From assembly GCF_020829495.1 (NCBI RefSeq), contig NZ_JAIVFQ010000014.1:19619-83618 (forward strand): 64,000 nt of DNA, written 5' to 3'. This stretch comes from Nostoc favosum CHAB5714 (GTDB lineage: Bacteria; Cyanobacteriota; Cyanobacteriia; Cyanobacteriales; Nostocaceae). Positions within the stretch are counted from its first letter, which is position 1; each line of letters starts with the position of its first letter. The notes beneath the pieces are model-generated. The model did no database searches. It saw nothing but the letters and a program-made list of their open reading frames with translations, and had not been told where the DNA came from. The position numbers and the translations under genes were made by a program. Positions 8,812 to 17,849 of this stretch are shown piece by piece.

Positions 8812-10752
8812 TTATCCCAAACCGAATAATTTAGAAATTGCAGGCAATAATTTATTACCAGCTTCCACCAGCGAAGCAACAGCAGGTAAGCCTGTGAATA
8901 TCCCTTTCAACATTGTGATTGCCGTTTTTGCCGTCTTTTGTTTGGTGGATTCTTGGGGATTTTTACCCGCTTCTGCTAAAGCCTTCACCTGTTCGAGTGC
9001 ATCAGCTTTCTCTTCTTCTGGCAAATATGTGGATTGTATGATTGCATCTTGCAACTGCGACAATAATTCTTTAATTCCTGGTTTCTCGGCATCGGTTGCA
9101 TCAGGTAACTGATTGAGGGCAATACTCACGTTACCGCTAATGGTTCCTAGATTAGCAATAGAATTATTGCCAGCGATACCGCTAACATTACTGCTACCTT
9201 CAATATTGATGCCACTGATATCTGACATGTTGGTATCTCCTTGTGTATAAAATTTCGGCTGCCCAAGTGCAGTTGTAATCATATTTTTTAAATCACTAAT
9301 ATAACTATCTTTTTCTATCAGCAATAATTGCTGACTCTGCGATAAAGCTTTAAGTTGATTATAGTCATCAAAATATTCTGCACTCAGTTGAGATTTATCG
9401 CTACCTGCTGCGGTTTTGGCTCTGAGCAAGATTTTATCATCGCCGCGTTTCTCCATTGCCACGATTTCTAACTCGGCTTCGGGATGGTTTTCGGCAAGGT
9501 TTTTGAAGGCGATCGCAACAGCGCGAGGGTCAACGCCTTGATTATGATAAAGGTCGAGGGTGTCAAAAATTGGCTTGATAAAGTTGGCAAAATCCCCGTC
9601 TGCAAATACCTCTTGTTTATTATCAGGTTTGCGGAGGGGGTCGGGGTCTTCTTTGGTGGGTAAGCGCATGAAGATATATTCACACCTCACCCCATGCAAT
9701 TTAGTTGTATTTGTAATGCCCCAATCTTCGATGTACGCGCCTGTGAGATTTGCACCAGTTAAATCGGTTGCATCTAGTTGCGTTTGCTTCAGTTTTGCTC
9801 TTGACAAATCGGCATCTTGCAAATTGGCTTCACTGAGATCAGCACCAATAAAGCTGGCATCTGCTAGGTTAGCTTTTTGTAAGTTGATACACCGCAGGTT
9901 TTCACGGTAAAAATTCTTATCCTGTCCCTGTCCTGTAACCAGCAGTTGACGTACTTGTGAGTTTTGAAGATAAGTTGAGCCAGGACGAACACGGTCAAGC
10001 ATTCTGGCTTGATGCCAACGGCTACAGATAAGAATAGTGTTTCGTAAATCTGTACTTTTGAGTGTGGCTTGGGTGAAATCAGCATTGGTTAAATTAGCGC
10101 CACGAAAACTTGTACCTCCTGTTGCAGCAAAAGCGATCGCAATATTACGAATTAAGGAGTGTTTTTGATCTCCTTTCATGGCTCGCCAGCTGATATAGAT
10201 ACTAAATAACGTTCCGGCTCCGGCGAAGGCGAGGGCGAAGGCGACGGCTCCGGCGAAGGCGAGGGCGAGGGCGACGGCGAAGGCGAGGGCGACGGCGAAG
10301 GCGAAGGCGAGGGCGACGGCGAAGGCGAAGGCGAGGGCGACGGCGAAGGCTCCGATTCCGGCGACGGCGAAGGCGAGGGCGACGGCGACGGCTCCTAAAC
10401 CAGCTATTATTCCTTGGCGAATCGTGATGAATAAAAAGACAATCAATGTGATTAGAGCAACCCAGCCCCTAATCTGCTCTTCACTGGATAAGTGAAATAT
10501 CAGCGACACATAGTAACCATTGACAGCCCAGAAAAGTCCTGACAGTCCCGACAATAAGAATGAGACAATAACTAAACCAATTGCCCAATGTCGTTGCAGT
10601 CCAGCTTTGGCGTGGCTGAAGTTTGCCCCTGTCAGGTTGGCGTTGGTGAAGTTTGCCCCACGGATGTCGGCATAGCTAAAGTTTGCATCCGCAAGGTCTT
10701 GTCCTTTGAAGTTGCGTCCTCGGAGATTTTGACCGGAGAAGTCTAAAGCCAT
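8812..10752 (-). CDS. Pentapeptide-repeat membrane protein with low-complexity hydrophobic core
   Basis: 646 residues with ATG at 10752; a TTG 24 bp upstream is less likely. Residues about 1-50 and 215-345 are pentapeptide repeats (A-D/N-L/F-x-x: ANFSYADIRGANFTNANL), which fold into a right-handed quadrilateral helix. Between them lie two or three ordinary membrane spans (WAIGLVIVSFLLSGLSGLFW, GWVALITLIVFLFI) and then about 60 residues of A/F/V/L/G only (AVALAFAFAVALAF). The latter is encoded by a GGCGAG-type hexamer tract. The C-terminal third is soluble, with a Gly/Ser/Asn stretch (NIEGSSNVSGIAGNNS) and a charged helix. Role unknown. Confidence 0.85.
   Translation of the reverse strand: MALDFSGQNLRGRNFKGQDLADANFSYADIRGANFTNANLTGANFSHAKAGLQRHWAIGLVIVSFLLSGLSGLFWAVNGYYVSLIFHLSSEEQIRGWVALITLIVFLFITIRQGIIAGLGAVAVALAFAVAGIGAFAVALAFAFAVALAFAFAVALAFAVALALAFAGAVAFALAFAGAGTLFSIYISWRAMKGDQKHSLIRNIAIAFAATGGTSFRGANLTNADFTQATLKSTDLRNTILICSRWHQARMLDRVRPGSTYLQNSQVRQLLVTGQGQDKNFYRENLRCINLQKANLADASFIGADLSEANLQDADLSRAKLKQTQLDATDLTGANLTGAYIEDWGITNTTKLHGVRCEYIFMRLPTKEDPDPLRKPDNKQEVFADGDFANFIKPIFDTLDLYHNQGVDPRAVAIAFKNLAENHPEAELEIVAMEKRGDDKILLRAKTAAGSDKSQLSAEYFDDYNQLKALSQSQQLLLIEKDSYISDLKNMITTALGQPKFYTQGDTNMSDISGINIEGSSNVSGIAGNNSIANLGTISGNVSIALNQLPDATDAEKPGIKELLSQLQDAIIQSTYLPEEEKADALEQVKALAEAGKNPQESTKQKTAKTAITMLKGIFTGLPAVASLVEAGNKLLPAISKLFGLG
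10212..10395. repeat. GC-rich hexanucleotide tract inside the pentapeptide gene
   Basis: About 180 bp of GGCGAA, GGCGAG and GGCGAC units, far richer in GC than the flanks. On the minus strand it encodes alternating Ala with Phe, Leu or Val. Unit number could vary by slippage without breaking frame. Confidence 0.9.
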
Positions 10753-10828
10753 GTTCCACTTTACGGAGGTGAGCAAATTTTACTACACGCTTACCCCTGT
10801 AAGTTCAGGAATGGTTAGATATTTTTCA

Positions 10829-11121
10829 TTAATGGAGTTCAAAGACTCGTTCACAAGTATAAAAGGCTCATTAATGGAGTTCAAAGACTCGTTCACGAGT
10901 ATAAAAGACTCGTTAACGGAGTTCAAAGGCTCATTCACGAGTATAAAAGACTCGTTAACGGAGTTCAAAGACTCATTCACGAGTATAAAAGACTCGTTAA
11001 CGGAGTTCAAAGACTCATTCACGAGTATAAAAGACTCGTTGACGGAGTTCAAAGACTCGTTCACGAGTATAAAAGACTCGTTAACGGAGTTCAAAGCTTC
11101 ATTAATGGAGTTATCATGTCC
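10829..11121. repeat. Tandem array, 21-bp base unit in 42-bp higher-order repeat (family B)
   Basis: Alternating 21-bp half units, roughly GAGTTCAAAGACTCGTTCAC and GAGTATAAAAGACTCGTTAA, about 13-14 in all. Open in several frames because 21 is divisible by three; the implied proteins (EFKDSFTSIKDSLT) have no start context. The same family lies at 25456-25728 in inverted orientation. It starts about 75 bp upstream of the pentapeptide gene's ATG. Confidence 0.9.
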
Positions 11122-11260
11122 GGTTGCTTAGTTGCTAAACCCCAGAAACCCACCCCGCCAACCCCACCCCTTACTCCCCTCGCCTTAGTAACTACGGTGT
11201 AGACACAAGTCTTGTCGCAGCCATATCTTTATTAATTAATAAATCTCGCACTGCGTTTCT

Positions 11261-11383
11261 ATCCCGCCTCGGAATGAATTCCGAGTCTCATAGCCCAAGT
11301 CCACTTAAGTGGACTAAATTGATTATTCAGTCCACTTAAGTGGACTTCAGCTATTAGCCCTGAACTTTAGTTCTGGGCGGGAT
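11261..11383. repeat. Large palindromic dispersed element, copy 2
   Basis: Outer inverted ends ATCCCGCC and GGCGGGAT. Inside are GGAATGAATTCC, two copies of the perfect 18-bp palindrome AGTCCACTTAAGTGGACT, and a GAACTTTAGTTC hairpin. Same plan as the element at 575-792 but about 95 bp shorter. Just upstream (about 11190-11210) lies ACTACGGTGTAGACACAAG, a motif that recurs near 43090. Confidence 0.8.
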
Positions 11384-11541
11384 GTTAGTAAGTGTGACAG
11401 TTTAACTCTGAAAAAATGTGGCTAAAATATCGCTTTCAGCTTGTTAATATTTTATGTACTAAAGTGCCGCTAGCTCAGAAAAACTATAGCCGAGTTTATT
11501 ATGTAGATAGTATTTAAAGAGCATTGAGTGTAAAGATAACA

Positions 11542-11784
11542 ATGGAATCAAAGCAAGATGACATTACTATTCTTCAACAAGCACAGAAGCGTTTACGGCG
11601 ACTGTCTCCAGAAAGGCTGCGGGTAGTGAGTGATTTTCTGGCTGCTCTAGAAGAAAAAGAAGAACATGAGGCGACGGCGGAACTTTTGAATATCCCTGGT
11701 TTTGAGCAAGCTTTGCGCGAAGCTATGCAAGAAGCTGAGGCTGGGGAAGTGGTGTCATTTGACAGTATTCGTCGTCATGTATGA
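11542..11784 (+). CDS. Small antitoxin-like protein upstream of a broken RelE-type toxin
   Basis: 80 residues from ATG at 11542 (a TTG six codons earlier is less likely). Acidic and helical: QQAQKRLRRLSPERLRVVSDFLAALEEKEE, then ELLNIPGFEQALREAMQEAEAGEVVSFDSIRRHV. Architecture and position are those of a type II antitoxin. It overlaps the toxin start by 8 bp (ATG at 11777), a typical translational coupling. The frame is intact although the toxin is not, so it may persist as an orphan antitoxin. Confidence 0.75.
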   Translation: MESKQDDITILQQAQKRLRRLSPERLRVVSDFLAALEEKEEHEATAELLNIPGFEQALREAMQEAEAGEVVSFDSIRRHV

Positions 11785-12038
11785 ACTTGTACTGACTCGC
11801 AAAGCACAGAAGTTTTATCAAGAAGTAGATGCATCACTAGCGGAACGACTAAACCGTTGTTTTGACTAACTGCAACAGAATGCTTATGAACATCCAAACA
11901 TTAAGCGGCTCAAAGGTGATTTCGCGGGTCTTTTTCGTTATCGAGTTGGTGTCTGGCGAGTTGTTTATAAGGTGGATGAAGAACAGCAACTAATTACTAT
12001 TTTACTGATAGCCCATCGGAGCAATGTATATCGGTGAG
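11777..12038 (+). pseudogene. RelE/ParE-family toxin, broken by a stop and a frameshift
   Basis: Reads MYELVLTRKAQKFYQEVDAS, then ERLNRCFD, an in-frame TAA at 11867, then LQQNAYEHPNIKRLKGDF, AGLFRYRVGVWRVVYKVDEE and QQLITI. The run of T at 11999-12004 then carries one base too many; the other frame completes LLIAHRSNVYR and TGA at 12036-12038. The KRLKGDFAGLFRYRVGVWRVVY and IAHRSNVY motifs are diagnostic of RelE-type ribosome-dependent mRNA interferases. Two independent lesions make a functional toxin unlikely. Confidence 0.85.
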
Positions 12039-12103
12039 TGTGTGGTGTATGTCAAGTATTAATGTGGAGATAAGCACGATAATTTGCATTATAGAAACTA
12101 CTG

Positions 12104-12325
12104 ATGAACCGCTCGAAAATAATTGCCATTCTTACAGGTGCAATTTCTGTCATTTTAGCGATCGCCTACCTGATCTTAGTCCAACTGCTGGACTACCGCG
12201 ACATGAAACCCGCTCCTATCAACCAATTTGACGAAGCACCTGCGTTAGCGATCGCGCAGCCTTCCGAAGGAAAGCTTACCATTCGCGTAGCGTCTCGTAG
12301 AGAGGGTATCGCTATCTATCACTAG
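12104..12325 (+). CDS. Small membrane-anchored hypothetical protein
   Basis: 73 residues. N-terminal MNRSKIIAILTGAISVILAIAYLILVQLLD is a single membrane span or uncleaved signal; then RDMKPAPINQFDEAPALAIAQ. The last 15 residues (TIRVASRREGIAIYH) are encoded by a dispersed repeat (CGCGTAGCGTCTCGTAGAGA), so the C-terminus may have been replaced by a repeat insertion. The N-terminal half looks like a conserved cyanobacterial small protein; function unknown. Confidence 0.6.
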   Translation: MNRSKIIAILTGAISVILAIAYLILVQLLDYRDMKPAPINQFDEAPALAIAQPSEGKLTIRVASRREGIAIYH

Positions 12326-12418
12326 CAGATTAATAAAATAATGCAAACATAAATTACATTTAGTCGATTTGTAGAGACGCAATCAATTGCATCTCTTGTT
12401 ATTTATAATTAGGACTTA

Positions 12419-12563
12419 TATCATGTCCGCTTGATTACTTATTAAACCCGAAGAACCCCACCCCGCCAAAGCTATGCTTTGTCTCCCCTCCCCGCAAGCG
12501 GGGAGGGGTTGGGGGTGGGGTGTAATGACTGTGGTTAGCGTAACTATTTATGCGGACATGATA
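12419..12563. mobile_element. MITE, copy A (145 bp)
   Basis: Perfect terminal inverted repeats TATCATGTCCGC and GCGGACATGATA, flanked by a 3-bp direct duplication TTA on each side. Non-coding interior with a CCTCCCCGCAAGCGGGGAGG hairpin. A near-identical copy lies inverted at 45488-45620, flanked by TGA. TNA duplications point to mobilisation by an IS5-group transposase. Confidence 0.9.
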
Positions 12564-12569
12564 TTACGC

Positions 12570-12690
12570 ACAGCTAATGAAAAACGAACCACAGAGAAGC
12601 CAGTGCGCCCTTGCGGTTCCCCGACTTGTTCGCGCAGCGTCTCCCCTTGGGAGAAGCAACTGGCGCGACGCAGAGGTCACGGAGGAATGA
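12570..12690. repeat. Dispersed repeat with AACGAACCACAGAG and GCCAGT...ACTGGC hairpin
   Basis: Begins with AACGAACCACAGAGAAGCC. A GCCAGTGCG...GCAACTGGCG stem-loop follows, interrupted by CGCGCAGCGTCTCCCCTTGG. Related hairpins lie at about 15599-15650 and 57101-57139. Non-coding. Confidence 0.7.
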
Positions 12691-12739
12691 GAGTTTGAGA
12701 GGGTTTTTGCGTAAGTCCTAATAATATTTACGATCGCTA

Positions 12740-14224
12740 TCAGCAAAATAACTCAACCACGGTTGGCTTAGTCACTTTCCCCATAGCGTTGCGCGGTAAT
12801 TCTTCAACTATCAAAATTTGGGTTGGCACTTTATAAACTGCCAATCGCTCTTTTGCCCAACTCCTGAAAGCTTCTAACGTTAAAGGTTGTGACCCTTGCA
12901 ATACTAACGCCGCACAAACCCGTTCACCCCACTCTAAATCAGCAACCCCAACCACTGCACATTCCTGAATATCTGGATGCGATCGCAATACTTCTTCAAT
13001 TTCTAGAGCCGAAACTTTATACCCTCCCGTTTTGATAATATCCACACTCATCCGGCCCAAAATGCGGTAGTTGCCATTCTCAACTACGGCGGTGTCTCCA
13101 GTACAAAACCAGCCATCTTGGAAGGCTTTGGCGGTTGCTTGAGGGTTTTGCCAATATTCTATAAACACTCCAGGCCCTTTAACTTGAATCTCTCCTGGTG
13201 TTCCGGCTGGAACTAACTCCCCGTTCTCATCTACTAATCTCACTTCAACTTCAGGTAGTGGCTTCCCCACATATCCAGACAACCGTTCACCGTGTAAAGG
13301 GTTCGATAACGCCATCCCAATTTCAGTCATACCATAGCGCTCAAGCAGAAAATGCCCGCTAATGCTCTGCCACTTTTCTAAAACTTGAACTGGTAACGCT
13401 GCCGAGCCAGAAACCATCAGGCGCATCTTAGCACAGCCTTCTGACATAGTTTTTTGGCGTTCCTTAGAGGCAGTTTCCCAAGCAGCAATTAGTTTTACAT
13501 AAATTGTTGGTACTGCCATAAATAGGGTTAAGTCACCGTCACAAATTCGGTTCCAAACGGTTTCGGCATCAAACTTGCTCAATATATGACACTCCGCCCC
13601 AGCCCATAAAGCACAAGTCAGTACGTTAACAATTCCATGAATATGATGTAGTGGCAGTATATGTAAAATGCGATCATCGGATGTCCATTCCCAAGCGGTA
13701 GTTAAGCTAGTCACTTGCGCTTGAATATTTAGATGGGTTGTAACCACACCCTTTGGTTTACCTGTTGTACCGCTAGTGTAGAGAATTAAGGCGCGTCTAG
13801 TGACATCTACTTCTGGAAGACGGCCAACATTATATGGGAGCGTTTCTGAGGTGAGGATGAATCTCAAATTGTGTTCTTGGGCGAGCGATCGCAGTATACC
13901 CTCAAAATTAGGATGAGCAATAATAATCGATGCTCCAGAATTGGTAATTACATACTCCAATTCTGGTCGCGGATGGGAAATACACAGAGGTACAGCGATA
14001 CCACCAGCACGCCAAATTCCCCATTGAGTAGCTACATACTCAAACCCAGGCGGGATGAGAAAGGCAACTCGCTGCTCCTGTAAATCTTCTGCATTCTTAA
14101 GAAGACCTGTTGCTATTTGACTGGAAGTGTGCAGCAAATCTCGATAGGTAAATGCTCCATCCGTTGTAGCAATTGCTGTTTTATCGTTGTGTTCTTCAGC
14201 ACGAATAATCAATGGGAGATTCAC
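12740..14224 (-). CDS. AMP-forming acyl-CoA synthetase, malonyl-CoA ligase (MatB/ACSF3) type
   Basis: 494 residues of the ANL superfamily: activates an acid as acyl-adenylate and passes it to CoA. P-loop ILYTSGTTGKPKGVV at 147-161, the LPLHHIHG stretch, A5 motif ERYGMTEIGMALSNPL, A7 TGDTA, hinge GRMSVDIIKTGGYKVSALEIEE and catalytic Lys in NAMGKVTK near the end. ERYGMTEIGM.LSNP followed by GYVGKPLPEVEVRLV is the pattern of malonyl/methylmalonyl-CoA ligases. In other respects a general fatty-acid ligase is possible. Monocistronic; no PKS or fatty-acid gene is adjacent. Confidence 0.8.
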   Translation of the reverse strand: MNLPLIIRAEEHNDKTAIATTDGAFTYRDLLHTSSQIATGLLKNAEDLQEQRVAFLIPPGFEYVATQWGIWRAGGIAVPLCISHPRPELEYVITNSGASIIIAHPNFEGILRSLAQEHNLRFILTSETLPYNVGRLPEVDVTRRALILYTSGTTGKPKGVVTTHLNIQAQVTSLTTAWEWTSDDRILHILPLHHIHGIVNVLTCALWAGAECHILSKFDAETVWNRICDGDLTLFMAVPTIYVKLIAAWETASKERQKTMSEGCAKMRLMVSGSAALPVQVLEKWQSISGHFLLERYGMTEIGMALSNPLHGERLSGYVGKPLPEVEVRLVDENGELVPAGTPGEIQVKGPGVFIEYWQNPQATAKAFQDGWFCTGDTAVVENGNYRILGRMSVDIIKTGGYKVSALEIEEVLRSHPDIQECAVVGVADLEWGERVCAALVLQGSQPLTLEAFRSWAKERLAVYKVPTQILIVEELPRNAMGKVTKPTVVELFC

Positions 14225-14334
14225 GTTTATTTACCGATTTAGGGTTGATTCAGTCTACTTATAGAAAGCATATAGCAATGCCAAACGAGAGGTAAATTTT
14301 ACGATTCCACCAATAGTCTGTAACCTGAAAGACG

Positions 14335-15315
14335 TTACAACCAACGTTGTTTTTTAGCATAAGCAATACTACCAATCACAATTAATGCCATAACGCAGAT
14401 TACAGCAGGATAAGCCCAAGGTTGCTCTAATTCCGGCATATATTTGAAGTTCATGCCATAGAAACCAGACATAAAAGTAATTGGTAAAAATATAGTCGAG
14501 AGGATAGTCAAACGATTAATTCGTTCACCGGTTTTGCTAGCAATATTATCGCGTTGAATTTCCATTAATTCTGACATCCAGGCTCTCAACGCTTGATATT
14601 CTTGCCAAAGTTTATCAACGTGATGAACTAATTCTTGATTGAATAGTTCCTTCACTGGTTGGGCAATCCATTGGAAATCTTCGTGATCCATAATAGCCAT
14701 AAGTGACTTGATGCTTTGAAAATTACGGCGTCCTGAACGAGTCGATTGCCTCATCGTGGCAATTTTTTGGTATGTTAATTCATCACCAGAATTATCTAAA
14801 ACTTCATCTTCTAAATCATCAAGTTTTCTGGAAATATAGTCAAATACAGTATGGTAATTATTCAAAACCTCTTTAAAAATGAGATAAAAAACATAGCTAA
14901 TTCCTACGCTTTCAATATCTCTAGTTCGTTTTTGCAGATTATTCGCTAGAATACTTAAAACTTTTAATTCAGTGATTTCAAAGGTGATAATAAAATTATT
15001 TCCTAGCACAATATTGCCACGAGCAACCTCAAACTCATGATTTTTTATTTGAGGAGTTAGGATTTCATAGCTGTCAAATAAACAATCTTCTACGTCTTCA
15101 TCAACTCCTACAGGGGAATGGTTGAAAATCATATTAACACGAGATGGATTAAGACCAAAGTGCTTAATAATTTTGGCTGTTCCAGTCCGATCGCGGAAGT
15201 AAATACAGCGCAACCAAATATTGTGAGAACTATCGATTTGTTTCAGTACCGTATCGACATGATTGCTGGTAAATAATTCCAGGTTGTCTGGATGAAAAGT
15301 GAGGAGAGTTAGCAT
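14335..15315 (-). CDS. CorA-family Mg2+/divalent cation transporter
   Basis: 326 residues, the normal CorA length. A large cytosolic domain ends in the long stalk helix (VDKLWQEYQALRAWMSELMEIQRDNIASKTGERINRLT). Two C-terminal spans follow: LSTIFLPITFMSGFYG and AVICVMALIVIGSIAYA, separated by the GMN filter motif (about residues 286-288, YGMNF). Basic C-terminus KKQRWL. Expected pentameric channel. Ion preference cannot be read. A NUDIX or other partner is absent. Confidence 0.9.
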   Translation of the reverse strand: MLTLLTFHPDNLELFTSNHVDTVLKQIDSSHNIWLRCIYFRDRTGTAKIIKHFGLNPSRVNMIFNHSPVGVDEDVEDCLFDSYEILTPQIKNHEFEVARGNIVLGNNFIITFEITELKVLSILANNLQKRTRDIESVGISYVFYLIFKEVLNNYHTVFDYISRKLDDLEDEVLDNSGDELTYQKIATMRQSTRSGRRNFQSIKSLMAIMDHEDFQWIAQPVKELFNQELVHHVDKLWQEYQALRAWMSELMEIQRDNIASKTGERINRLTILSTIFLPITFMSGFYGMNFKYMPELEQPWAYPAVICVMALIVIGSIAYAKKQRWL

Positions 15316-15468
15316 ATAGCCATCCTAATTGAGTCGTAAGAAAATACTATGACTCATGTTGAGCGATAATTTATTTGACTACAAGGACACATAAACTGTC
15401 AAAGCTTACGGTTTATGACGGTGAATAGACATATTGCAATTCGTTTGGTATTAATGATATTTTACCCC

Positions 15469-15735
15469 GGAAGATCCCCCCAACCCTTCTTAAAAAAGCT
15501 TGCTCTAATTCCCTCCTTTTTAAGGCATACGCTTGGGTTAAGGCTAAAACTCATTGTCAAAGTCATTTTTTTTAACAAACCTTATTAGGCGCAGAGAAGC
15601 CAGTGCGTTGGGCGGGTTCCCCGACTTGAAGCAACTGGCGCGGCGCTGAGAGAAAAAAGAAATGCTTAACTGAACTTTATTGCTTTTTAAGGAGGGTTAG
15701 GGAAGATCAAGCCTTAACTCAGGCGTATTAGGCTA
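15469..15735. repeat. Dispersed repeat cluster between corA-like and kinase genes
   Basis: Contains GGCATACGCTTGGGTTAAGG, the GGCGCAGAGAAGCCAGTGCG...GCAACTGGCGCGGCG hairpin and TGCTTAACTGAACTTTATTG. The same modules lie in 6660-7190 and 12570-12690. No coding sequence seen in 15316-15786. Confidence 0.7.
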
Positions 15736-15786
15736 ATGGTATAAAAGGGATAGTCTTAAAATGGTATTAGTGTATTGAGTCATAGC

Positions 15787-17847
15787 TCAATTTTTTTCTC
15801 TTTTCCCAGATTTAGGGCGGGTAGCTTTCGCTGGTGCTGACTTATTTTGTAGAATTGCAATTTCCCTCTGTGCATCTTGATAACTATCTTTTTCACCTTG
15901 CTGTTGGAATAGTTTTGCAGCTTTTTTGAAATCCGCGATCGCTCCCTGTTTATTTTTCTGCTTGGTGCGAATCACACCCCGGTTATAGTAGGCTAAGGCA
16001 TTGTTAGGATTAATTGCGATCGCTCGTGAATAATCTTGATTTGCAGCTTTTTTATTTCCTAGTTCGAGATAGGCATTACCACGGTTGTTATAAGCTGCTA
16101 CATCATTAGGATTTAGTTTTAGTGCTTCGGTATAATCTTCAATAGCGCCTTTATAATCTCCAAATGAAAAGCGGTGAATACCTCTGTGGATGTAAGCCGC
16201 ACTAAATTTAGGATCAATCTGTAAAATAGTGTTGTAATCTTCAGTAGCTTCGAGGTTATCTCCCAGATCGCTGTAAACATCACCACGATTAAGATAGGCT
16301 TCTATGTATTTGGGATTTATGTTAATTGCGTCCGTGTAATCTTTCAGCGCTGCATATTTTTGTTTATTAATAGATTGAGTTAAACCCCTTTGATAATAAG
16401 CTTTAGCATCACTAGGATTAATCTTAATTACTGTATCAAAATCTTGGATTGCTTCAAGTCTTTGTCTGAGGCGACGGCGAAGAATTCCTCGTTGCAAGTA
16501 AGCTTCGGTATACTGAGGCTTGAGAGCGATCGCTTTGTTAAAATCTCCAATTGCGCCTTTATTATCCTTCAGTTGAGTACGGGCTAACCCCCGGCCATAG
16601 TAAGCATAAGCATCCTGAGAATTTAACTTAATCGCTTGGGTATAGTCTGCGATCGCTTCTTTGTACTTGCCTAATTCAGACAAAGCAAATCCTCGGTCAA
16701 AATAGGCATTAGCATCTTGAGGGTTGAGCAAAATAGCTTGGCTAGAATCTGCTTGTGCTTGCTCGTAGTCTCCTAATCGATAATAAGCATCACCTCGCTT
16801 ATTATAAGCCAGAGCATTTTTTGGATCTAATTCAATCGCCTGATTGAAATCTTCAACTGCACCTTCATAGTTTCCTGCATCATATTTATTGACCCCCTCT
16901 TGGTATAATGTCTGTTGAGCATCACTTACAGGTTTTGGCGACCTCAATTGCCATGCTCCAACGCCAAGTATGATACAGCCAGCTACCCCCGTCAGAACTA
17001 GTAATAATTTTTTCTGATGCTGTTTTTGCTGATTGTGATCAACATTTGTTATCTTTTTCAGGTCGTCTAAAACTTCGGTAGCATATTGATAGCGTTTACG
17101 ATAGTCAAAACGCACCATCTTATTAATAATTATTGCTAATTTTCTGTTAACTTTTAGCTTTTTGTTATACCAAACGATTTCATCTGTCAGCCGATTTTTC
17201 TGAGTTCGCAAGTTAGATATTTCGTTTCCAGATAAACCTAGAAGCGCTGCGATCGCAACGATACCTAAAGCATATATATCGCTGTTGTATTTGAGATTGC
17301 CGTTAACTTGTTCTATCGGCATATATTCCAGATTGTTAACGGTATTAGTTATGGCTCCATTAAAAGCGCCAAAGTTAACCAAAACTAACTTTTTGTCTGA
17401 TTCACGGCGAATAATATTTGCTGGTTTAATATCCCGATGAATCACGCCATCGCTATGTACAATCACCAAAATTTCTAATATCTCTGATAAAAGACTAATT
17501 ACTTGGTCTTCCCTCAGAGGTTGCCCCTGGATAATTTCGTGAGTTAAAGGATTACCGGGGATGAATTCTTGGACTATATAGAATTCTTCATTCTCTTCAA
17601 AATAAGCAATTAGCTTTTGAATTTTCTCGTGTTTCTGTCCTAGTTTTTCTAAAGTTGCTGCAAGACTCGCAACCAAGCGGCGTAATATTGTTAAATTTTC
17701 AGGATTGCTACTAGCAGGACGTAACTGCTTTACTAGAAATTGGCTGCCAGGAAAATTAACATCTTCAGCTAGATACGTTTTCCCCTTTTCACCATCATTG
17801 AGAATTTTTAGTATTCGATAATGTCCATTTAGTAAATGACTATTCAT
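15787..17847 (-). CDS. Ser/Thr kinase-like protein with membrane span and ten TPRs
   Basis: 686 residues from ATG at 17847; upstream codons belong to a dispersed repeat, so an earlier start is rejected. Kinase domain 1-280: Lys40 (FLVKQL), HRDIKPAN at 137-144, but the metal-binding DFG is NFG (158-160) and the glycine loop is irregular (NDGEKGKTY). A membrane span (LLLVLTGVAGCIILGVGAW) at about 290-310 follows. Ten tetratricopeptide repeats (AYYNRG..G..AI.DY..AI.LNP) fill the rest. Kinase inside, TPRs probably periplasmic. The Asp-to-Asn change suggests weak or no catalysis, i.e. a possible pseudokinase sensor/scaffold. Confidence 0.85.
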   Translation of the reverse strand: MNSHLLNGHYRILKILNDGEKGKTYLAEDVNFPGSQFLVKQLRPASSNPENLTILRRLVASLAATLEKLGQKHEKIQKLIAYFEENEEFYIVQEFIPGNPLTHEIIQGQPLREDQVISLLSEILEILVIVHSDGVIHRDIKPANIIRRESDKKLVLVNFGAFNGAITNTVNNLEYMPIEQVNGNLKYNSDIYALGIVAIAALLGLSGNEISNLRTQKNRLTDEIVWYNKKLKVNRKLAIIINKMVRFDYRKRYQYATEVLDDLKKITNVDHNQQKQHQKKLLLVLTGVAGCIILGVGAWQLRSPKPVSDAQQTLYQEGVNKYDAGNYEGAVEDFNQAIELDPKNALAYNKRGDAYYRLGDYEQAQADSSQAILLNPQDANAYFDRGFALSELGKYKEAIADYTQAIKLNSQDAYAYYGRGLARTQLKDNKGAIGDFNKAIALKPQYTEAYLQRGILRRRLRQRLEAIQDFDTVIKINPSDAKAYYQRGLTQSINKQKYAALKDYTDAININPKYIEAYLNRGDVYSDLGDNLEATEDYNTILQIDPKFSAAYIHRGIHRFSFGDYKGAIEDYTEALKLNPNDVAAYNNRGNAYLELGNKKAANQDYSRAIAINPNNALAYYNRGVIRTKQKNKQGAIADFKKAAKLFQQQGEKDSYQDAQREIAILQNKSAPAKATRPKSGKREKN

Positions 17848-17849
17848 TA

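Noticed and set aside
10783..11131. Heptapeptide-repeat proteins on both strands of the 21-bp array
   Set aside because: A 21-bp period keeps frames open by itself; no ribosome-binding site or unique sequence.
12474..12698. 74-codon ORF
   Set aside because: Crosses the MITE at 12419-12563 and the next dispersed repeat; not protein-like.
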